Shown: positions 9,015 through 20,639, counted from the stretch's first letter. The stretch is DNA of 47,063 nucleotides from an uncultured Bacilli bacterium (GCA_947631045.1 CANRJV010000007.1:1-47063), one strand, 5' to 3'. Made by a program: numbers and translations. The notes: generated by a model from the sequence alone, not told the origin.

Positions 9015-9125
9015 GTATGACTGCGAGGATGCGCGAGGTTGCTGATACACTAGGAAGAGTTGGTAAATATCTTTCTTGAGTTACAGGGAATTCGGGTGGA
9101 GCAAGTCTATACTAGATATAGGCGA
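9015..9125 (+). promoter_or_regulatory. 5' leader of the S10 operon, probably an r-protein autoregulatory structured leader
   Basis: GC-rich structured-looking untranslated region (GACTGCGAGGATGCGCGAGGTTGCTGATACACTAGGAAGAGTTGG...GGGTGGAGCAAG) between a promoter and rpsJ. Confidence 0.5.
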
Positions 9126-9141
9126 AAGGAGGACATGGAAA

Positions 9142-9453
9142 ATGTCAAATAGTAAAGTAAGGATTAATTTAAAAGCCTACGATCATCGTTTACTTGATGT
9201 AGCGGCTTCTAAAATAGTCGAAACTGTAAAAAGAACAGGTGGAGAAGTATCTGGTCCAGTACCACTTCCAACAGAAATTGAGAAGTTTACGGTACTAAGG
9301 GCGGTACATAAATACAAAGACTCTCGTGAACAATTTGAAAGAAGAACACATAAGAGACTTGTAGATATCAAAAAACCTAGTAAAGAAACAATTGATGCTT
9401 TAACTCATTTAGATTTACCAAGTGGTGTTGACATCGAAATAAAAACATATTAG
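9142..9453 (+). CDS. rpsJ: 30S ribosomal protein S10 (ORF track start 9076; true start 9142)
   Basis: [42 protein letters not shown] ribosome-binding site. Confidence 0.97.
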   Translation: MSNSKVRINLKAYDHRLLDVAASKIVETVKRTGGEVSGPVPLPTEIEKFTVLRAVHKYKDSREQFERRTHKRLVDIKKPSKETIDALTHLDLPSGVDIEIKTY

Positions 9454-9471
9454 TAAAGGAAGGAAATTAAA

Positions 9472-10332
9472 ATGAAAGGAATCTTAGGACGCAAAGTTGG
9501 AATGACTCAAGTATTTACCAAAGATGGTAAACTTATTCCTGTCACAGTAGTAGCTTGTGAACCAAATGTGGTAATGCAAGTTAAGACTGTAGAAAAAGAT
9601 GGTTATAATGCTATTCAACTTGGCGTATTTGAAAAGAAAGAATCAAAATCAAATAAGGCTGAATTAGGCCATGCTAAAAAAGCAAATACTACTCCTAAGC
9701 GCTTCTTAAAAGAAATTAAAGATGTAGAAGCCACTTATAATATAGGAGATAAAATTGATGCTTCAATCTTTGAAGTTGGAGAAATCGTTGATGTAACAGG
9801 AACAACAAAAGGTAAAGGAACTCAAGGTGTTATTAAAAGACACAATCAATCAAGAGGACCAATGGGACATGGATCTCATTATCATAGAGGACCAGGTTCT
9901 TTAGGTACAATGTTACCAAAAAGAGTATTAAAGGGTAAAAAACTTCCAGGTCATATGGGAGTTGAAACTGTAACTATTCAAAATCTAGAAATTATTGAAG
10001 TTAATACAGTTGATAACTACATTTTAGTTAGTGGCAATATTCCAGGTGCTAAAAATTCTTTAGTTTATATTAAGACCTCAGTTAAAAATTCTCGTAAGAA
10101 AGATGCTAAAGAAATCTTATCTTATGAAGAAGTAGAAACTGTTGTTGATAGTGTCGAAGAGGTTAAGGAAGAAGCTCCAGTAGAAGAAGTAGAAAATACT
10201 CCTGCTGAAGAAGAGAATGCTGAAACAACTTCAGAACAAACAGAAGAGACTCCAGCTGAAGAGGCAACTGAAGTAACTGAACCTATCGAAGAAGAAACTA
10301 AAGAAGAAAATCCAGAAGAGGCTAGTAATTAG
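9472..10332 (+). CDS. rplC: 50S ribosomal protein L3 with about 75-aa Glu-rich C-terminal extension
   Basis: [33 protein letters not shown]; tail [33 protein letters not shown]... Confidence 0.97.
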   Translation: MKGILGRKVGMTQVFTKDGKLIPVTVVACEPNVVMQVKTVEKDGYNAIQLGVFEKKESKSNKAELGHAKKANTTPKRFLKEIKDVEATYNIGDKIDASIFEVGEIVDVTGTTKGKGTQGVIKRHNQSRGPMGHGSHYHRGPGSLGTMLPKRVLKGKKLPGHMGVETVTIQNLEIIEVNTVDNYILVSGNIPGAKNSLVYIKTSVKNSRKKDAKEILSYEEVETVVDSVEEVKEEAPVEEVENTPAEEENAETTSEQTEETPAEEATEVTEPIEEETKEENPEEASN

Positions 10333-10350
10333 TCTAGAGGAGGGTTAAAA

Positions 10351-10974
10351 ATGACAAAGATAAGTGTTAAAAATATTAAAGGTGAAACTGTTAAAGATAT
10401 CACTTTAGAAAATACTATTTGGAATATTGAAGTTAATAATGATGCATTAAAGAAAATGATTCGTTTACAACTAGATAGTATGCGTCAAGGAACAAGAAAA
10501 ACTAAAAGTAGAAGCGAAGTATCTGGTGGTGGAAGAAAACCATGGAAGCAAAAAGGTACTGGTCGTGCTCGTCAAGGTAGTATCAGAGCTACTCAATGGC
10601 GTGGCGGCGGAATTCCTATAGGAGTTGATAACCGCGATTATACATTTAAAATCAATCGTAAAGAAAGAGTTTTAGCTTTAAAAAGCGCTTTAACTGATAA
10701 GGCAAAAGATAAGAAAGTAGTTGTTTTAGACGAAATCAAATTAGCGAATATAAAAACTAAAGAATTTACTAAAATATTAGAAACATTAAAACTTGATGGT
10801 AAAACATTATTTGTTACTGTTGATGAAAATGAAGATTTATATATGGCTTCTAGAAATTTAGGAAATGTCTTAGTTCTAATGGCTGAAGAATTAAATTGTT
10901 ATGATATTGTTAATGCTGATAACTTAGTTTTAACTGAGGATGCAGTTAATAAATTAGGGGAGGTGCTTAAATAA
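10351..10974 (+). CDS. rplD: 50S ribosomal protein L4
   Basis: RQGTRKTKSRSEVSGGGRKPWKQKGTGRARQGSIRATQWRGGG. Confidence 0.97.
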   Translation: MTKISVKNIKGETVKDITLENTIWNIEVNNDALKKMIRLQLDSMRQGTRKTKSRSEVSGGGRKPWKQKGTGRARQGSIRATQWRGGGIPIGVDNRDYTFKINRKERVLALKSALTDKAKDKKVVVLDEIKLANIKTKEFTKILETLKLDGKTLFVTVDENEDLYMASRNLGNVLVLMAEELNCYDIVNADNLVLTEDAVNKLGEVLK

Positions 10975-11249
10975 TGAAACATTATAGTGATATTATTTAT
11001 TCACCAGTTATTACTGAAAAGTCTATGGCTTTGAGAAGTGAAAATGTTTATATTTTCAAAGTTGCGAAAAGCGCAACTAAAGAAGAAATTAAAAAAGCTG
11101 TAGAAGATGCATTTAAGGTTAGTGTAAAATCTGTTAATACACTTAATACTAAAGCAAAGAAAAGAAGAGTTGGAAGATATTCTGGAATGACTAAAACTTA
11201 TAAAAAAGCAATAGTTACTCTAAAAGACGGCTCTCAAATAGATTTATAG
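10974..11249 (+). CDS. rplW: 50S ribosomal protein L23
   Basis: SPVITEKSM...YIFKVAKSATKEEIKKAVE; order. Confidence 0.97.
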   Translation: MKHYSDIIYSPVITEKSMALRSENVYIFKVAKSATKEEIKKAVEDAFKVSVKSVNTLNTKAKKRRVGRYSGMTKTYKKAIVTLKDGSQIDL

Positions 11250-11261
11250 GAGGGATAAAAG

Positions 11262-12095
11262 ATGGCAATAAAACATTATAAACCTACAACTAATGGTCGT
11301 AGAGGAATGACAACACTTGCAAATGAAGAAATTACAACTAAAAACAATCCTACTAAATCTTTAGTTACGAAGGTACGTAAAACTGGTGGAAGAAATAACC
11401 AAGGTAAGATGACAGTTCGTCACATTGGTGGTGGCGCTACTAAAAAGTATCGGGTTATTGATTACAAAAGAAATAAAATTGGTGTTACAGGAAGAGTTGC
11501 AACTATTGAATATGATCCAAATCGTAATGCTAACATCGCTTTAATTAATTATCGTGATGGGGAAAAGAAATATATTATTGCTCCAAATGGTTTAAAAGTT
11601 AATATGATTATTGAAAATGGCGAGAATGCCGATATTAAAGTTGGTAATGCTCTACCAATTCAAAACATTCCCGTTGGTACAATGATTCATTGCATTGAAT
11701 TAAAACCTGGTAAGGGAGCTGAATTATGTCGGGCTGCTGGTTCAAGTGCGCAAATCCTTGGCCGTGATGGTAAATATGTTATCGTTCGTTTACAATCAGG
11801 TGAAACAAGAAAAATTTTAGGTACTTGTATGGCAACAGTTGGTGTTGTTGGTAATGAAGATGCTAACTTAGTAAATTTAGGAAAAGCTGGACGTAAAAGA
11901 CATATGGGTATTAGACCTACTAATAGAGGTAGCGTAATGAACCCTAATGATCACCCACATGGTGGTGGTGAAGGAAGAGCACCTGTTGGTCGTAAGAGTC
12001 CTATGACTCCTTGGGGTAAACCAGCCCTTGGTCATAAAACTCGTAAATCGAAGAAAGCTTCTGAAAAATTAATCATCAGTAGGAAGAGCAAATAG
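11262..12095 (+). CDS. rplB: 50S ribosomal protein L2
   Basis: [32 protein letters not shown]-like and [18 protein letters not shown] motifs. Confidence 0.98.
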   Translation: MAIKHYKPTTNGRRGMTTLANEEITTKNNPTKSLVTKVRKTGGRNNQGKMTVRHIGGGATKKYRVIDYKRNKIGVTGRVATIEYDPNRNANIALINYRDGEKKYIIAPNGLKVNMIIENGENADIKVGNALPIQNIPVGTMIHCIELKPGKGAELCRAAGSSAQILGRDGKYVIVRLQSGETRKILGTCMATVGVVGNEDANLVNLGKAGRKRHMGIRPTNRGSVMNPNDHPHGGGEGRAPVGRKSPMTPWGKPALGHKTRKSKKASEKLIISRKSK

Positions 12096-12104
12096 GAGGA
12101 CAAT

Positions 12105-12374
12105 ATGGCAAGAAGTTTGAAAAAAGGACCTTATGTTGAAGAATCATTATTAAAAAAGGTTCAAAATTTAAATTCAGAAAATAAAAAATCAGTTATTAAA
12201 ACTTGGTCAAGAAGAAGTACCATTTATCCTGATTTTGTAGGACATACAATTGCAGTTCATAATGGTAAAGATTTCATACCTGTTTATATCACTGAAGAAA
12301 TGGTTGGTCATAAACTTGGTGAATTTTCACAAACTAGGAAGTTTACTGGTCATGCTGGTGGAGGTAATAAATAA
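12105..12374 (+). CDS. rpsS: 30S ribosomal protein S19
   Basis: [19 protein letters not shown]. Confidence 0.98.
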   Translation: MARSLKKGPYVEESLLKKVQNLNSENKKSVIKTWSRRSTIYPDFVGHTIAVHNGKDFIPVYITEEMVGHKLGEFSQTRKFTGHAGGGNK

Positions 12375-12727
12375 TGGAAGCTTATGCAATTCATAAAGGA
12401 GCAATTATTAAACCTCGTCTTGCAAGAATGACTATGGATTTAGTTAGAGGTAAAGACGTTAAAACTGCTCGTAATATACTTGAAACCACAAATACAAAAG
12501 CTAGCAGACTAATTTTAAAAGTTTTAAATTCTGCAGTGGCTAACGCTGTTAACAATAATGGGGCTAAAGAAGAAGATTTAGTAATTAAAGAATGTTTTGT
12601 TAATCCAGGACGGACTTTAAAAAGAATCCAATTCGCTAGTCGTGGTAATGTTGATAGACATGATAAAAGAACTAGTCATATTAAAGTTGTTGTTACAGAT
12701 AATGTTATGGAAGGAAGTGAAGCATAA
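12374..12727 (+). CDS. rplV: 50S ribosomal protein L22
   Basis: [20 protein letters not shown]...[13 protein letters not shown]. Confidence 0.97.
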   Translation: MEAYAIHKGAIIKPRLARMTMDLVRGKDVKTARNILETTNTKASRLILKVLNSAVANAVNNNGAKEEDLVIKECFVNPGRTLKRIQFASRGNVDRHDKRTSHIKVVVTDNVMEGSEA

Positions 12728-13407
12728 TGGGACAAAAGGTTAATCCAGTTGGATATCGTTTAGGCGTTAATAAAGACTGGGATTCACGTTGGTATGCTAA
12801 AAAAGATTATGCCGATTATTTAAATAAAGATATTAAAATTAGAGAATATATCTTAAAAAATCTTAAAGATGCTGGTATTTCTTCTGTAATTATTGAAAGA
12901 AAGAAAAATAGAGCAGATATTACAATTAGAACTGCTAAACCAGGAGTAATCATTGGTCGTGGTGGTGAAGATATCGAAAAATTAAGAAAAAAGATTTCTA
13001 AACTTGTTAATGAAGAAGTATTTATTAATATAGTTGAAGAAAAAAATGCCAATTTAAATGCGAAATTAGTAGCAGATAATATTGCAATGCAAATTGAAAA
13101 TAGAGCGCCATTTAGAGCGGCTCAAAAAAGAGCAATCAGAGATACAATGAAAGCTGGTGCTAAAGGAATTAAGACTTTAGTATCAGGAAGACTTAATGGT
13201 GTCGAAATGGCTCGTAGTGAAGGATATACTGAAGGTACAGTGCCACTACACACTATAAGAGCGGATATTGATTATGCTCAAAGTGAAGCAAATACTACTT
13301 ATGGTAAAATTGGGGTTAAAGTATGGATTTACAAAGATGAAATTTTACCTAGTAAGAAAAAAGTTATGAAGGAGGCGACTTCAGATGTTGATGCCAAAAA
13401 GGACTAA
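12727..13407 (+). CDS. rpsC: 30S ribosomal protein S3
   Basis: [24 protein letters not shown]. Confidence 0.98.
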   Translation: MGQKVNPVGYRLGVNKDWDSRWYAKKDYADYLNKDIKIREYILKNLKDAGISSVIIERKKNRADITIRTAKPGVIIGRGGEDIEKLRKKISKLVNEEVFINIVEEKNANLNAKLVADNIAMQIENRAPFRAAQKRAIRDTMKAGAKGIKTLVSGRLNGVEMARSEGYTEGTVPLHTIRADIDYAQSEANTTYGKIGVKVWIYKDEILPSKKKVMKEATSDVDAKKD

Positions 13408-13798
13408 ATATAGAAAGTCGCATAGATTAACATATGATGGTCATGCTAGAGGAAATACAACTCTAACCAAAGGTGAATATGGCTTAATGGCTTTAGAAGG
13501 AGCATGGGTTTCTTCTCGTCAAATTGAAGCCGCTCGTATTGCGATGACTCGTTATATGAAACGTGGTGGAAAAGTTTATATTAACATTTTCCCACACCTA
13601 CCTATAACTAAAAAACCTTTAGAAACTCGTCAAGGTAAAGGAAAAGGTAACGTAGAAGGTTATGTTGCTGTAGTTAAGGAAGGTAAAATTATGTTTGAAA
13701 TAAGTGATGTTGAAGAAGCAGTAGCTAGAGAAGCTTTAAGACTTGCTTCCCATAAACTTCCAATCAAATGTAAATTTGTTAAAAAGGATGGTGAATAA
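13385..13798 (+). CDS. rplP: 50S ribosomal protein L16
   Basis: [15 protein letters not shown]; overlaps rpsC 3' end by 23 nt. Confidence 0.97.
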   Translation: MLMPKRTKYRKSHRLTYDGHARGNTTLTKGEYGLMALEGAWVSSRQIEAARIAMTRYMKRGGKVYINIFPHLPITKKPLETRQGKGKGNVEGYVAVVKEGKIMFEISDVEEAVAREALRLASHKLPIKCKFVKKDGE

Positions 13799-13800
13799 TT

Positions 13801-14004
13801 GTGGATATTAAAGATATTAGAAAATTATCTGATGCTGATTTAAAGAAAAAAATCAGAGAAACAAAAGAAGAATTATTCACAAAAAGAATGCAACAAGCAA
13901 ATGGGACTTTAGAAAATCCAAGTAGTCTTAGAATTTTAAGACGGGATGTTGCAAAAATGAAAACTGTTCTTAGAGAAAGAGAATTAGAGGAGGCGCATAA
14001 ATAA
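13801..14004 (+). CDS. rpmC: 50S ribosomal protein L29
   Basis: size, order and L29 pattern. Confidence 0.95.
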   Translation: MDIKDIRKLSDADLKKKIRETKEELFTKRMQQANGTLENPSSLRILRRDVAKMKTVLRERELEEAHK

Positions 14005-14261
14005 TGGCTAAAAGAGTTCAAGAATTAGTAGGTAAAGTTGTAAGTAGCAAAAATGATAAAACAATAACTGTTTTAGTTGAAACTTATAAACGTCATCCTT
14101 TATATAATAAACGTGTTAAATATTCTAAAAAATATGCAACACATGATGAAAAAAATATAGCAAATGTAGGAGATACAGTGAGAATTAGAATGACTAAACC
14201 AATTTCAAAAACTAAAAAATATGAATTAGTAGAAGTTATTTCTAAAGCTGTAGTTCTTTAG
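14004..14261 (+). CDS. rpsQ: 30S ribosomal protein S17
   Basis: [37 protein letters not shown]. Confidence 0.97.
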   Translation: MAKRVQELVGKVVSSKNDKTITVLVETYKRHPLYNKRVKYSKKYATHDEKNIANVGDTVRIRMTKPISKTKKYELVEVISKAVVL

Positions 14262-14272
14262 GAGGTATTCTT

Positions 14273-14641
14273 ATGGTAATGCAAGAAACAAGATTAAAAG
14301 TTGCTGACAATACTGGTGCTCGTGAACTATTAGTTATTAAAGTTATGGGTGGCAGTAAAGTCAAAAGTGGAAACATTGGTGACGTTGTTGTTGGTACTGT
14401 TAAAAAAGCCATTCCTAATAGTAATATGCCTAAAGGAAAAGTTGTTAAAGCAGTAATCGTTAGAACAGTTGAAGGTGTACGTCGTGCCGATGGCTCTTAT
14501 ATTAAATTTGATGATAATGCTTGTGTATTAATTAAGGATGATAAAAGTCCAATTGGTACTAGAGTATTAGGACCAGTAGCTAGAGAATTAAGAGAAAAAG
14601 ATTATATGAAGATCGTTTCTTTAGCTCCTGAGGTTTTATAG
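14273..14641 (+). CDS. rplN: 50S ribosomal protein L14
   Basis: [24 protein letters not shown]. Confidence 0.97.
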   Translation: MVMQETRLKVADNTGARELLVIKVMGGSKVKSGNIGDVVVGTVKKAIPNSNMPKGKVVKAVIVRTVEGVRRADGSYIKFDDNACVLIKDDKSPIGTRVLGPVARELREKDYMKIVSLAPEVL

Positions 14642-14650
14642 GAGGGAAAT

Positions 14651-14950
14651 ATGAAAATTAAAGTAAATGACACTGTTAAAGTTTTAACTGGTGAAGATAA
14701 AGGTAAAACTGGTAAAGTATTAAAAACTTTAAAAGCCCAAAACAAAGTTGTTGTTGAAGGGATAAATATTTCTAAAAGACATACAAAACCAAGAACGAAT
14801 AATGATAAAGGTGGTATTTTCGATATTGAAATGCCAATTCATGTATCAAATGTAAAATTAGTAGATAGTAAAGCTTCTAAAGAAACTAAGAAAGAAGTAA
14901 AAAAAGAAGTTAAAGAAACTAAAAAATCTACAAAGAAAGCTAGTAAGTAG
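14651..14950 (+). CDS. rplX: 50S ribosomal protein L24 with Lys-rich C-terminal tail
   Basis: KVNDTVKVLTGEDKGKTGKV; KETKKEVKKEVKETKKSTKKASK tail. Confidence 0.96.
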   Translation: MKIKVNDTVKVLTGEDKGKTGKVLKTLKAQNKVVVEGINISKRHTKPRTNNDKGGIFDIEMPIHVSNVKLVDSKASKETKKEVKKEVKETKKSTKKASK

Positions 14951-14957
14951 GTGAGTT

Positions 14958-15497
14958 ATGAGTAATTTTAAAGATTTATATGATTCAAAAATTAAAAAAG
15001 AATTAAAAGATGAGTTTAAATATTCTAGCATTATGCAAGTGCCAAAACTAGAAAAAATTGTTATCAACATGGGTGTTGGTGAAGGATGCCATGATGTTAA
15101 ATTCATCGAAGCTGCGGTTAAAGATCTAGAATTAATTGCTGGTCAAAAAGCTGTAGTTACAAAAGCTCGTAAGTCAATAGCTGGTTTTAAATTAAGAGAA
15201 GGACAACCTGTTGGTGTTAAAGTAACATTAAGAGGTGAAAATATGTACAATTTCATGGAAAAACTTATTAAAGTTAGTCTTCCAAGAGTTAGAGATTTCC
15301 GGGGTATCTCAGCCCATGCTTTCGATGGCAAAGGAAATTATACTCTAGGAATTAAAGAACAATTAATTTTCCCAGAAATTGAATATGATAATGTTTATAA
15401 AATTAGAGGTATGGATATCATCTTTGTTACTTCCGCAAAGAGTAATGAAGAAGCATATGCATTACTTAAGGCATTTGGAATGCCATTCAAAGGTTAG
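14958..15497 (+). CDS. rplE: 50S ribosomal protein L5
   Basis: [15 protein letters not shown]...[25 protein letters not shown]. Confidence 0.97.
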   Translation: MSNFKDLYDSKIKKELKDEFKYSSIMQVPKLEKIVINMGVGEGCHDVKFIEAAVKDLELIAGQKAVVTKARKSIAGFKLREGQPVGVKVTLRGENMYNFMEKLIKVSLPRVRDFRGISAHAFDGKGNYTLGIKEQLIFPEIEYDNVYKIRGMDIIFVTSAKSNEEAYALLKAFGMPFKG

Positions 15498-15505
15498 GTG
15501 TTAAT

Positions 15506-15691
15506 ATGGCTAAGAAAAGTATGATTATTAAAAATAATAGAAAACAAAAATTTAGTTCTCGGGAATATACAAGATGTGAACGTTGTGGACGTCCTCATGC
15601 AGTATTATCTAAATTCAAATTATGTCGTATTTGTTTTAGAGAACTTGCTAATAAAGGCCAAATACCTGGCGTCAAGAAATCTAGTTGGTAA
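15506..15691 (+). CDS. rpsN: 30S ribosomal protein S14, zinc-binding type
   Basis: MAKKSMIIK...[26 protein letters not shown]. Confidence 0.97.
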   Translation: MAKKSMIIKNNRKQKFSSREYTRCERCGRPHAVLSKFKLCRICFRELANKGQIPGVKKSSW

Positions 15692-15707
15692 GGAGGAGGA
15701 ATAATTA

Positions 15708-16106
15708 ATGTTTGTACAAGATAAAATAGCGGATATGTTAACTCGAATTCGTAATGCTAATATTATGAGATACAAAGAAGTTGAAGTTATTGGTACGAAA
15801 ATGACTTTAGGAATTGCGGAAATATTAAAACGTGAAGGTTACATTGAAGATTTTAAATACGAAAAAAGTACTCAAGGTGATAAATTAACTTTAACTTTAA
15901 AATATGGTAATAAAAAAGAAAGAGTTATTACTGGTTTAAAAAGAATTAGTAAATCAGGTTTACGTGTTTATGCCAAAGCAGATGAAATTCCTCATGTTCT
16001 TAACGGCTTAGGTATAGCTATAATTTCGACTTCTAAAGGTCTTATGACTGATAAAGAAGCCAGAAAAGCTAAGTTAGGAGGCGAAGTCCTTGCCTATATT
16101 TGGTAA
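15708..16106 (+). CDS. rpsH: 30S ribosomal protein S8
   Basis: [14 protein letters not shown]...[10 protein letters not shown]-like C-terminus. Confidence 0.97.
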   Translation: MFVQDKIADMLTRIRNANIMRYKEVEVIGTKMTLGIAEILKREGYIEDFKYEKSTQGDKLTLTLKYGNKKERVITGLKRISKSGLRVYAKADEIPHVLNGLGIAIISTSKGLMTDKEARKAKLGGEVLAYIW

Positions 16107-16112
16107 GTAATT

Positions 16113-16649
16113 ATGAGTAGAATAGGTGAAAGAAAATTAGTTATCCCTGAAGGTGTTACGGCTACTTTAGAAGGTAGTGAAGTTACTATTAAGGGATCTA
16201 AAGGAGAACTTAAATTAAATGTTAGTCCTTTAATCGAAGTAAAAATTGAAGAAGGTAGTATTAAAACTATTCAAAAAAATCCTTCCAAAGAAGCTAACAT
16301 GGTGCAAGGAACAAGCAATTCTTTAATTAACAATATGTTAATTGGAGTATCCAAAGGTTTTGAAAAAGGATTAGAAGCTGTGGGTGTTGGATATCGTTTC
16401 AATGTTCAAGGCAATAAAATAGTTGTTAACGCTGGTTTTTCTCATCCAGTTGAAGTATTAATTCCCGAAGGACTTAGTGCGGAACTAGTGAGTGCTACGG
16501 AAATAACTATTAAAGGTATTGATAAACAAAAAGTATCTGAATTTGCGGCCAACGTTCGGAAGATAAGAGAACCGGAACCATATAAAGGTAAAGGTATTCG
16601 TTATAAAGATGAAGTTGTTCGTCGTAAAGAAGGAAAGAAAGCGGCTTAA
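16113..16649 (+). CDS. rplF: 50S ribosomal protein L6
   Basis: MSRIGERKLVIPEGV...PEPYKGKGIRYKDEVVRRKEGKKA. Confidence 0.97.
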   Translation: MSRIGERKLVIPEGVTATLEGSEVTIKGSKGELKLNVSPLIEVKIEEGSIKTIQKNPSKEANMVQGTSNSLINNMLIGVSKGFEKGLEAVGVGYRFNVQGNKIVVNAGFSHPVEVLIPEGLSAELVSATEITIKGIDKQKVSEFAANVRKIREPEPYKGKGIRYKDEVVRRKEGKKAA

Positions 16650-16660
16650 GGAGGTAAAGT

Positions 16661-17017
16661 ATGATAAAAAAAGAATCTAGAAATGCAGCTAGAGAAATTA
16701 GACATAAAAGAATTAGAAAAACTTTAAGTGGTACTAAAGAAATGCCAAGATTAAATGTTTTCCGTTCTAATTCTGAAATATATGCCCAAGTTATCGATGA
16801 TGTAACCGGTACAACTTTAGTTTCATCTTCAAGTCGTGAATTAAAACTTAAAAATGGTGGTAATGTTGAAGCTGCTAAAGAAGTAGGTAAAGATATTGCT
16901 GCTAAATGTAAAAAAGCAAAAATTAATAAAGTAGTATTCGATCGTGGTGGCTATTTATATCATGGTCGAGTAAGCGCTCTAGCGGAAGCTGCTAGAGAAG
17001 CAGGATTAGAGATATAG
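16661..17017 (+). CDS. rplR: 50S ribosomal protein L18
   Basis: [12 protein letters not shown]...[27 protein letters not shown]. Confidence 0.97.
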   Translation: MIKKESRNAAREIRHKRIRKTLSGTKEMPRLNVFRSNSEIYAQVIDDVTGTTLVSSSSRELKLKNGGNVEAAKEVGKDIAAKCKKAKINKVVFDRGGYLYHGRVSALAEAAREAGLEI

Positions 17018-17026
17018 GAGGCTTTT

Positions 17027-17545
17027 ATGGATAAGAAAAATGTTACAAGAAAAAATAATGATGCTAAGAAAAACTTATTAGAAGAAAAAGTTATCTCAAT
17101 ATCTAAAGTAACAAAAGTTACTAAAGGTGGTAGACATTTTCGTTTCAAAGCCGATGTTGCTGTTGGAAATAGAAAAGGTTTAGTAGGTATTGGAACTGGT
17201 AAAGCTAATGAAGTTTCTGAAGCTATCAAAAAAGCCATTCAAGCTGCTAATAAAAATGTGGTAAAAATATCATTAATTGATAATCGTACTATTCCACATG
17301 AAGAAACAGGTAAAGTTGGTCGTAGTGTCGTTCTACTTAAACCTGCTAAAGAAGGTCGCGGAATTATTGCTGGTGGTGCAGCCAGAGCAGTTTTAGAACT
17401 TGCTGGCGTTAAAGATATTGTTGCCAAGAGTCTTGGTGCTAATACCCAAATTAATGTTGCTAAAGCTACTCTATTAGGCTTACAAGCCCAAAGAAGTCCT
17501 GAACACATTGCAGAATTACGTGGCAAAAAAGTGGAGGAATTATAA
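17027..17545 (+). CDS. rpsE: 30S ribosomal protein S5
   Basis: [31 protein letters not shown]. Confidence 0.97.
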   Translation: MDKKNVTRKNNDAKKNLLEEKVISISKVTKVTKGGRHFRFKADVAVGNRKGLVGIGTGKANEVSEAIKKAIQAANKNVVKISLIDNRTIPHEETGKVGRSVVLLKPAKEGRGIIAGGAARAVLELAGVKDIVAKSLGANTQINVAKATLLGLQAQRSPEHIAELRGKKVEEL

Positions 17546-17547
17546 TT

Positions 17548-17991
17548 ATGAGACTAGAAAATTTACCAAAATCAAAAGAAACAAAAGGAATAAAAAGAGT
17601 AGGTAGAGGGCCAGGTTCAGGAATGGGTAAAACTTCAACTCGTGGAGAAAAAGGCCAAAAGGCTAGAAGTGGTGCTAGTATTCCGGCATGGTTCCAAGGT
17701 GGACAATCTCCATTATATAGAAGAATTCCGAAAAGAGGATTTAATAACAAAAGATTTGAAACCGTTTATGCAACTATTAATCTTAGTGATTTAAATAAAT
17801 TTTTCAAAGATGGTGATGTTGTTACTCCAGAAATTTTAAAGGAAAGAGGAATTATTAAAAAACCTTTAGCAGGTATTAAAGTACTTGGTACAGGTAATTT
17901 AGAGCATAAATTAACAATTAAAGCTCATCGTTTTTCAAGTAAGGCTGTAACTAAAATCGAAGAAGCCGGTGGCAAAGCTGAGGTGATTTAG
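17548..17991 (+). CDS. rplO: 50S ribosomal protein L15
   Basis: KGIKRVGRGPGSGMGKTSTRGEKGQKARSG. Confidence 0.97.
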   Translation: MRLENLPKSKETKGIKRVGRGPGSGMGKTSTRGEKGQKARSGASIPAWFQGGQSPLYRRIPKRGFNNKRFETVYATINLSDLNKFFKDGDVVTPEILKERGIIKKPLAGIKVLGTGNLEHKLTIKAHRFSSKAVTKIEEAGGKAEVI

Positions 17992-19254
17992 ATGTTTAGT
18001 GGGTTTACTGGATTATTTAGTAAATCAAATAAAGATGTTAGAAAGAGAATCTACTTCACTCTTGCTTGTTTAGGAATATTTTGTTTAGGAACAACCATTA
18101 CTATTCCTTGGGCCTCAAGGATTTATCAAGATTTAGGCTTCCTAGAAATATTTAACTTAATGAGTGGTGGTGGACTTCAAAACTTTTCCATCTTTGCTTT
18201 AGGAGTTTCTCCTTATATCACAGCGTCTATTATTACGCAATTATTACAAATGGATATTATTCCTTACTTTAGTGAATTAAAAGATGAAGGATATACCGGA
18301 AGACAAAAGATGAATAAAATTACAAGATATTTATCTATTATCTTAGCATTTATTCAAGCTTATGCTTTATGTATTTTCTACATGAATGGTATGAGTACTT
18401 TAGATATGATTAAATCAGCCTTAGTTATGACAGCCGGTACAGCTTTCTGTTTATGGTTAGGTGATGAAATTACTAAAAAAGGTATTGGTAATGGTTCATC
18501 AATGATCATTATGGCTGGTATCATTCAAAGTATGCCAAGAGTCTTTGTGGGAGCTTATAATGCTTTTATCAATGGTTCATATCAATTAGGATTAGGAATT
18601 GTTCTATTTATAATATTTATTTTAGTTTATTTACTAGTATTAGTAGGAATTATTTATACGCAACTTGCGGAAAGAAGAATTCCTATTCAATATTCAAACC
18701 GGACAACAAGTGCTTATGGTGCTCAACAAAGTTATTTACCAATAAAGATTAATGCAGCAGGAGTTATTCCCGTAATATTTGCCCAAATATTACTAACAAT
18801 ACCTTCTACTATTGCGGCATTATTCAAAAATGAAGCGGTTATTAATTTTATTAATAAATATATTGTTTATACGTCTAATACCGGTTTGATACTTTATATA
18901 ATATTAATTATGTTCTTCGGATATTTTTATACATTTATGATAATGAATCCAGATGAAATGAGTAAGAACTTAAATGAAAGAGGAGGATATATTCCCGGAA
19001 TTAGACCTGGGGAAGATACTTCTAAATATATCTCTTCATCAATAAGTAAACTTACTATTGTCGGAAGTTTATTCCTAACTATTATTGCTATTTTACCAGT
19101 ATTAATTAGTAAATTTACGAATTTACCAAGTACAGTTACTATTGGTGGTACCGGCTTATTAATTGTGGTTGGTGTTGCCATTGAAACTTATAAACAAATG
19201 GAAAGTAGCTTAATGGCTAGAAGTTATAAAGAAAAAAGAAGAAGGTTAAGATAA
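17992..19254 (+). CDS. secY: Preprotein translocase subunit SecY
   Basis: multispan protein; GVSPYITASIITQLLQMDIIP, QSYLPIKINAAGVIPVIFA. Confidence 0.97.
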   Translation: MFSGFTGLFSKSNKDVRKRIYFTLACLGIFCLGTTITIPWASRIYQDLGFLEIFNLMSGGGLQNFSIFALGVSPYITASIITQLLQMDIIPYFSELKDEGYTGRQKMNKITRYLSIILAFIQAYALCIFYMNGMSTLDMIKSALVMTAGTAFCLWLGDEITKKGIGNGSSMIIMAGIIQSMPRVFVGAYNAFINGSYQLGLGIVLFIIFILVYLLVLVGIIYTQLAERRIPIQYSNRTTSAYGAQQSYLPIKINAAGVIPVIFAQILLTIPSTIAALFKNEAVINFINKYIVYTSNTGLILYIILIMFFGYFYTFMIMNPDEMSKNLNERGGYIPGIRPGEDTSKYISSSISKLTIVGSLFLTIIAILPVLISKFTNLPSTVTIGGTGLLIVVGVAIETYKQMESSLMARSYKEKRRRLR

Positions 19255-19256
19255 AG

Positions 19257-19898
19257 ATGAAAAGTGTGATTTTTATTGCTCCTCCCGCTGCTGGTAAGGG
19301 AACCCATAGTAAGAGATTAGAAAGTCTAGGCTATATGCATATTTCCACGGGAGATATGTTAAGAGAAGAGATTAAAAAAAATACTCCAATGGGTAAGGAA
19401 ATTGAAAATATTATTAGTAAAGGCAATTTAGTTAGCGATGAATTAGTTCATGGATTAATTAAAAATTGTCTTGTTAATATTCGAACACCATTTATTTTAG
19501 ATGGTTATCCAAGAACCTTAAAACAAGCGGAAATGTTAGATAATTTATTTCAAGAATTAAAGATAACTAATTATGAAGTTATCTACTTAGATGTAAGTTT
19601 AGAAGAAGCAATGAAAAGAGCACTTGGTCGTCTAAGTTGTTCTTGCGGGGAAACTTATAACATTTATGATGAGAAATTTAAACCTCAAAAAGAAGGAATT
19701 TGTGATAAATGTGGTAGTGAGTTAGTTAAAAGAAGTGATGACAATGAAGAATCTTTCAAAGTCCGTTTTGAATCTTTTATAACGAATACGAAACCCATTA
19801 AAGAATATTATGAAAGAAAAAATAAATTACATTGCATTGATACAATGCACGAAAATGAAAAGATTACAGAAAGAATTAAGGAAATTTTAAATGATTAG
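19257..19898 (+). CDS. adk: Adenylate kinase with zinc-type LID and variant P-loop
   Basis: APPAAGKGTHSKRL, STGDMLREEI, DGYPRTLKQAEML, CSCGETYN...CDKCGSELVKRSDD. Confidence 0.95.
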   Translation: MKSVIFIAPPAAGKGTHSKRLESLGYMHISTGDMLREEIKKNTPMGKEIENIISKGNLVSDELVHGLIKNCLVNIRTPFILDGYPRTLKQAEMLDNLFQELKITNYEVIYLDVSLEEAMKRALGRLSCSCGETYNIYDEKFKPQKEGICDKCGSELVKRSDDNEESFKVRFESFITNTKPIKEYYERKNKLHCIDTMHENEKITERIKEILND

Positions 19899-20634
19899 TA
19901 TAAAAAGCGAAAGAGAAATTGAATTAATGAAACATGCTGGGCATATCAATTATTTAACCCATCAGGAGGTTGCAAAAAATATTAAGCCAGGAATTAGTAC
20001 CAAAGCTTTAAATGATATTGCTCATAAGTTTATTATTAAAAATGATTGTGAACCATCATTCTTAGGATTTGAAGGTTACCCAGCAAGTATCTGTATCTCC
20101 ATCAATGACGAAGTTGTCCATGGTATTCCTTCTAAAAGAAAAATTAAAGAAGGAGACGTGGTTTCAGTAGACATTGGTGTTTCATATAAAGGATATCATT
20201 CTGATTCAGCCAATACGTATATTGTTGGACATACTTCTAAAGAAGTCGAAGATTTAGTTGAAAATACTAAAAAATCTTTATACGAGGGGTTGAGTGTTAT
20301 CAAAGATGGTGTTAAAATAAGCGCCATTGGAAGCAAAATTGAAAGTTTTGCAAAGAAAAATAATTTAGGAGTTGTAAGAGAACTTGTGGGGCATGGGGTT
20401 GGTACCAGTGTTCATGAAGATCCGGATGTTCCTAATTATTATACTAGTGATCCAACTAGATTAAAGGCAGGTATGGTAATTGCTGTTGAACCAATGCTTA
20501 ACTTGGGTAGGGAAGATATATACATGGAAGATGATGACTGGACAATTAAAACCGATGATGGCCTTCCAAGTGCCCACTTTGAACATACAGTATTAGTTAC
20601 CAAAGATGGATTTGTTATATTAACAGGAGAGTGA
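19891..20634 (+). CDS. map: Type I methionyl aminopeptidase
   Basis: [58 protein letters not shown]. Confidence 0.97.
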   Translation: MISIKSEREIELMKHAGHINYLTHQEVAKNIKPGISTKALNDIAHKFIIKNDCEPSFLGFEGYPASICISINDEVVHGIPSKRKIKEGDVVSVDIGVSYKGYHSDSANTYIVGHTSKEVEDLVENTKKSLYEGLSVIKDGVKISAIGSKIESFAKKNNLGVVRELVGHGVGTSVHEDPDVPNYYTSDPTRLKAGMVIAVEPMLNLGREDIYMEDDDWTIKTDDGLPSAHFEHTVLVTKDGFVILTGE

Positions 20635-20639
20635 GAAAA

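Noticed and set aside
12816-17750. Numerous minus-strand ORFs inside the ribosomal operon (12816-13052, 13779-14021, 16960-17238, 17239-17526, 17466-17750 and others)
   Set aside because: Fully antisense to recognisable ribosomal proteins, low-complexity products, no start signals.
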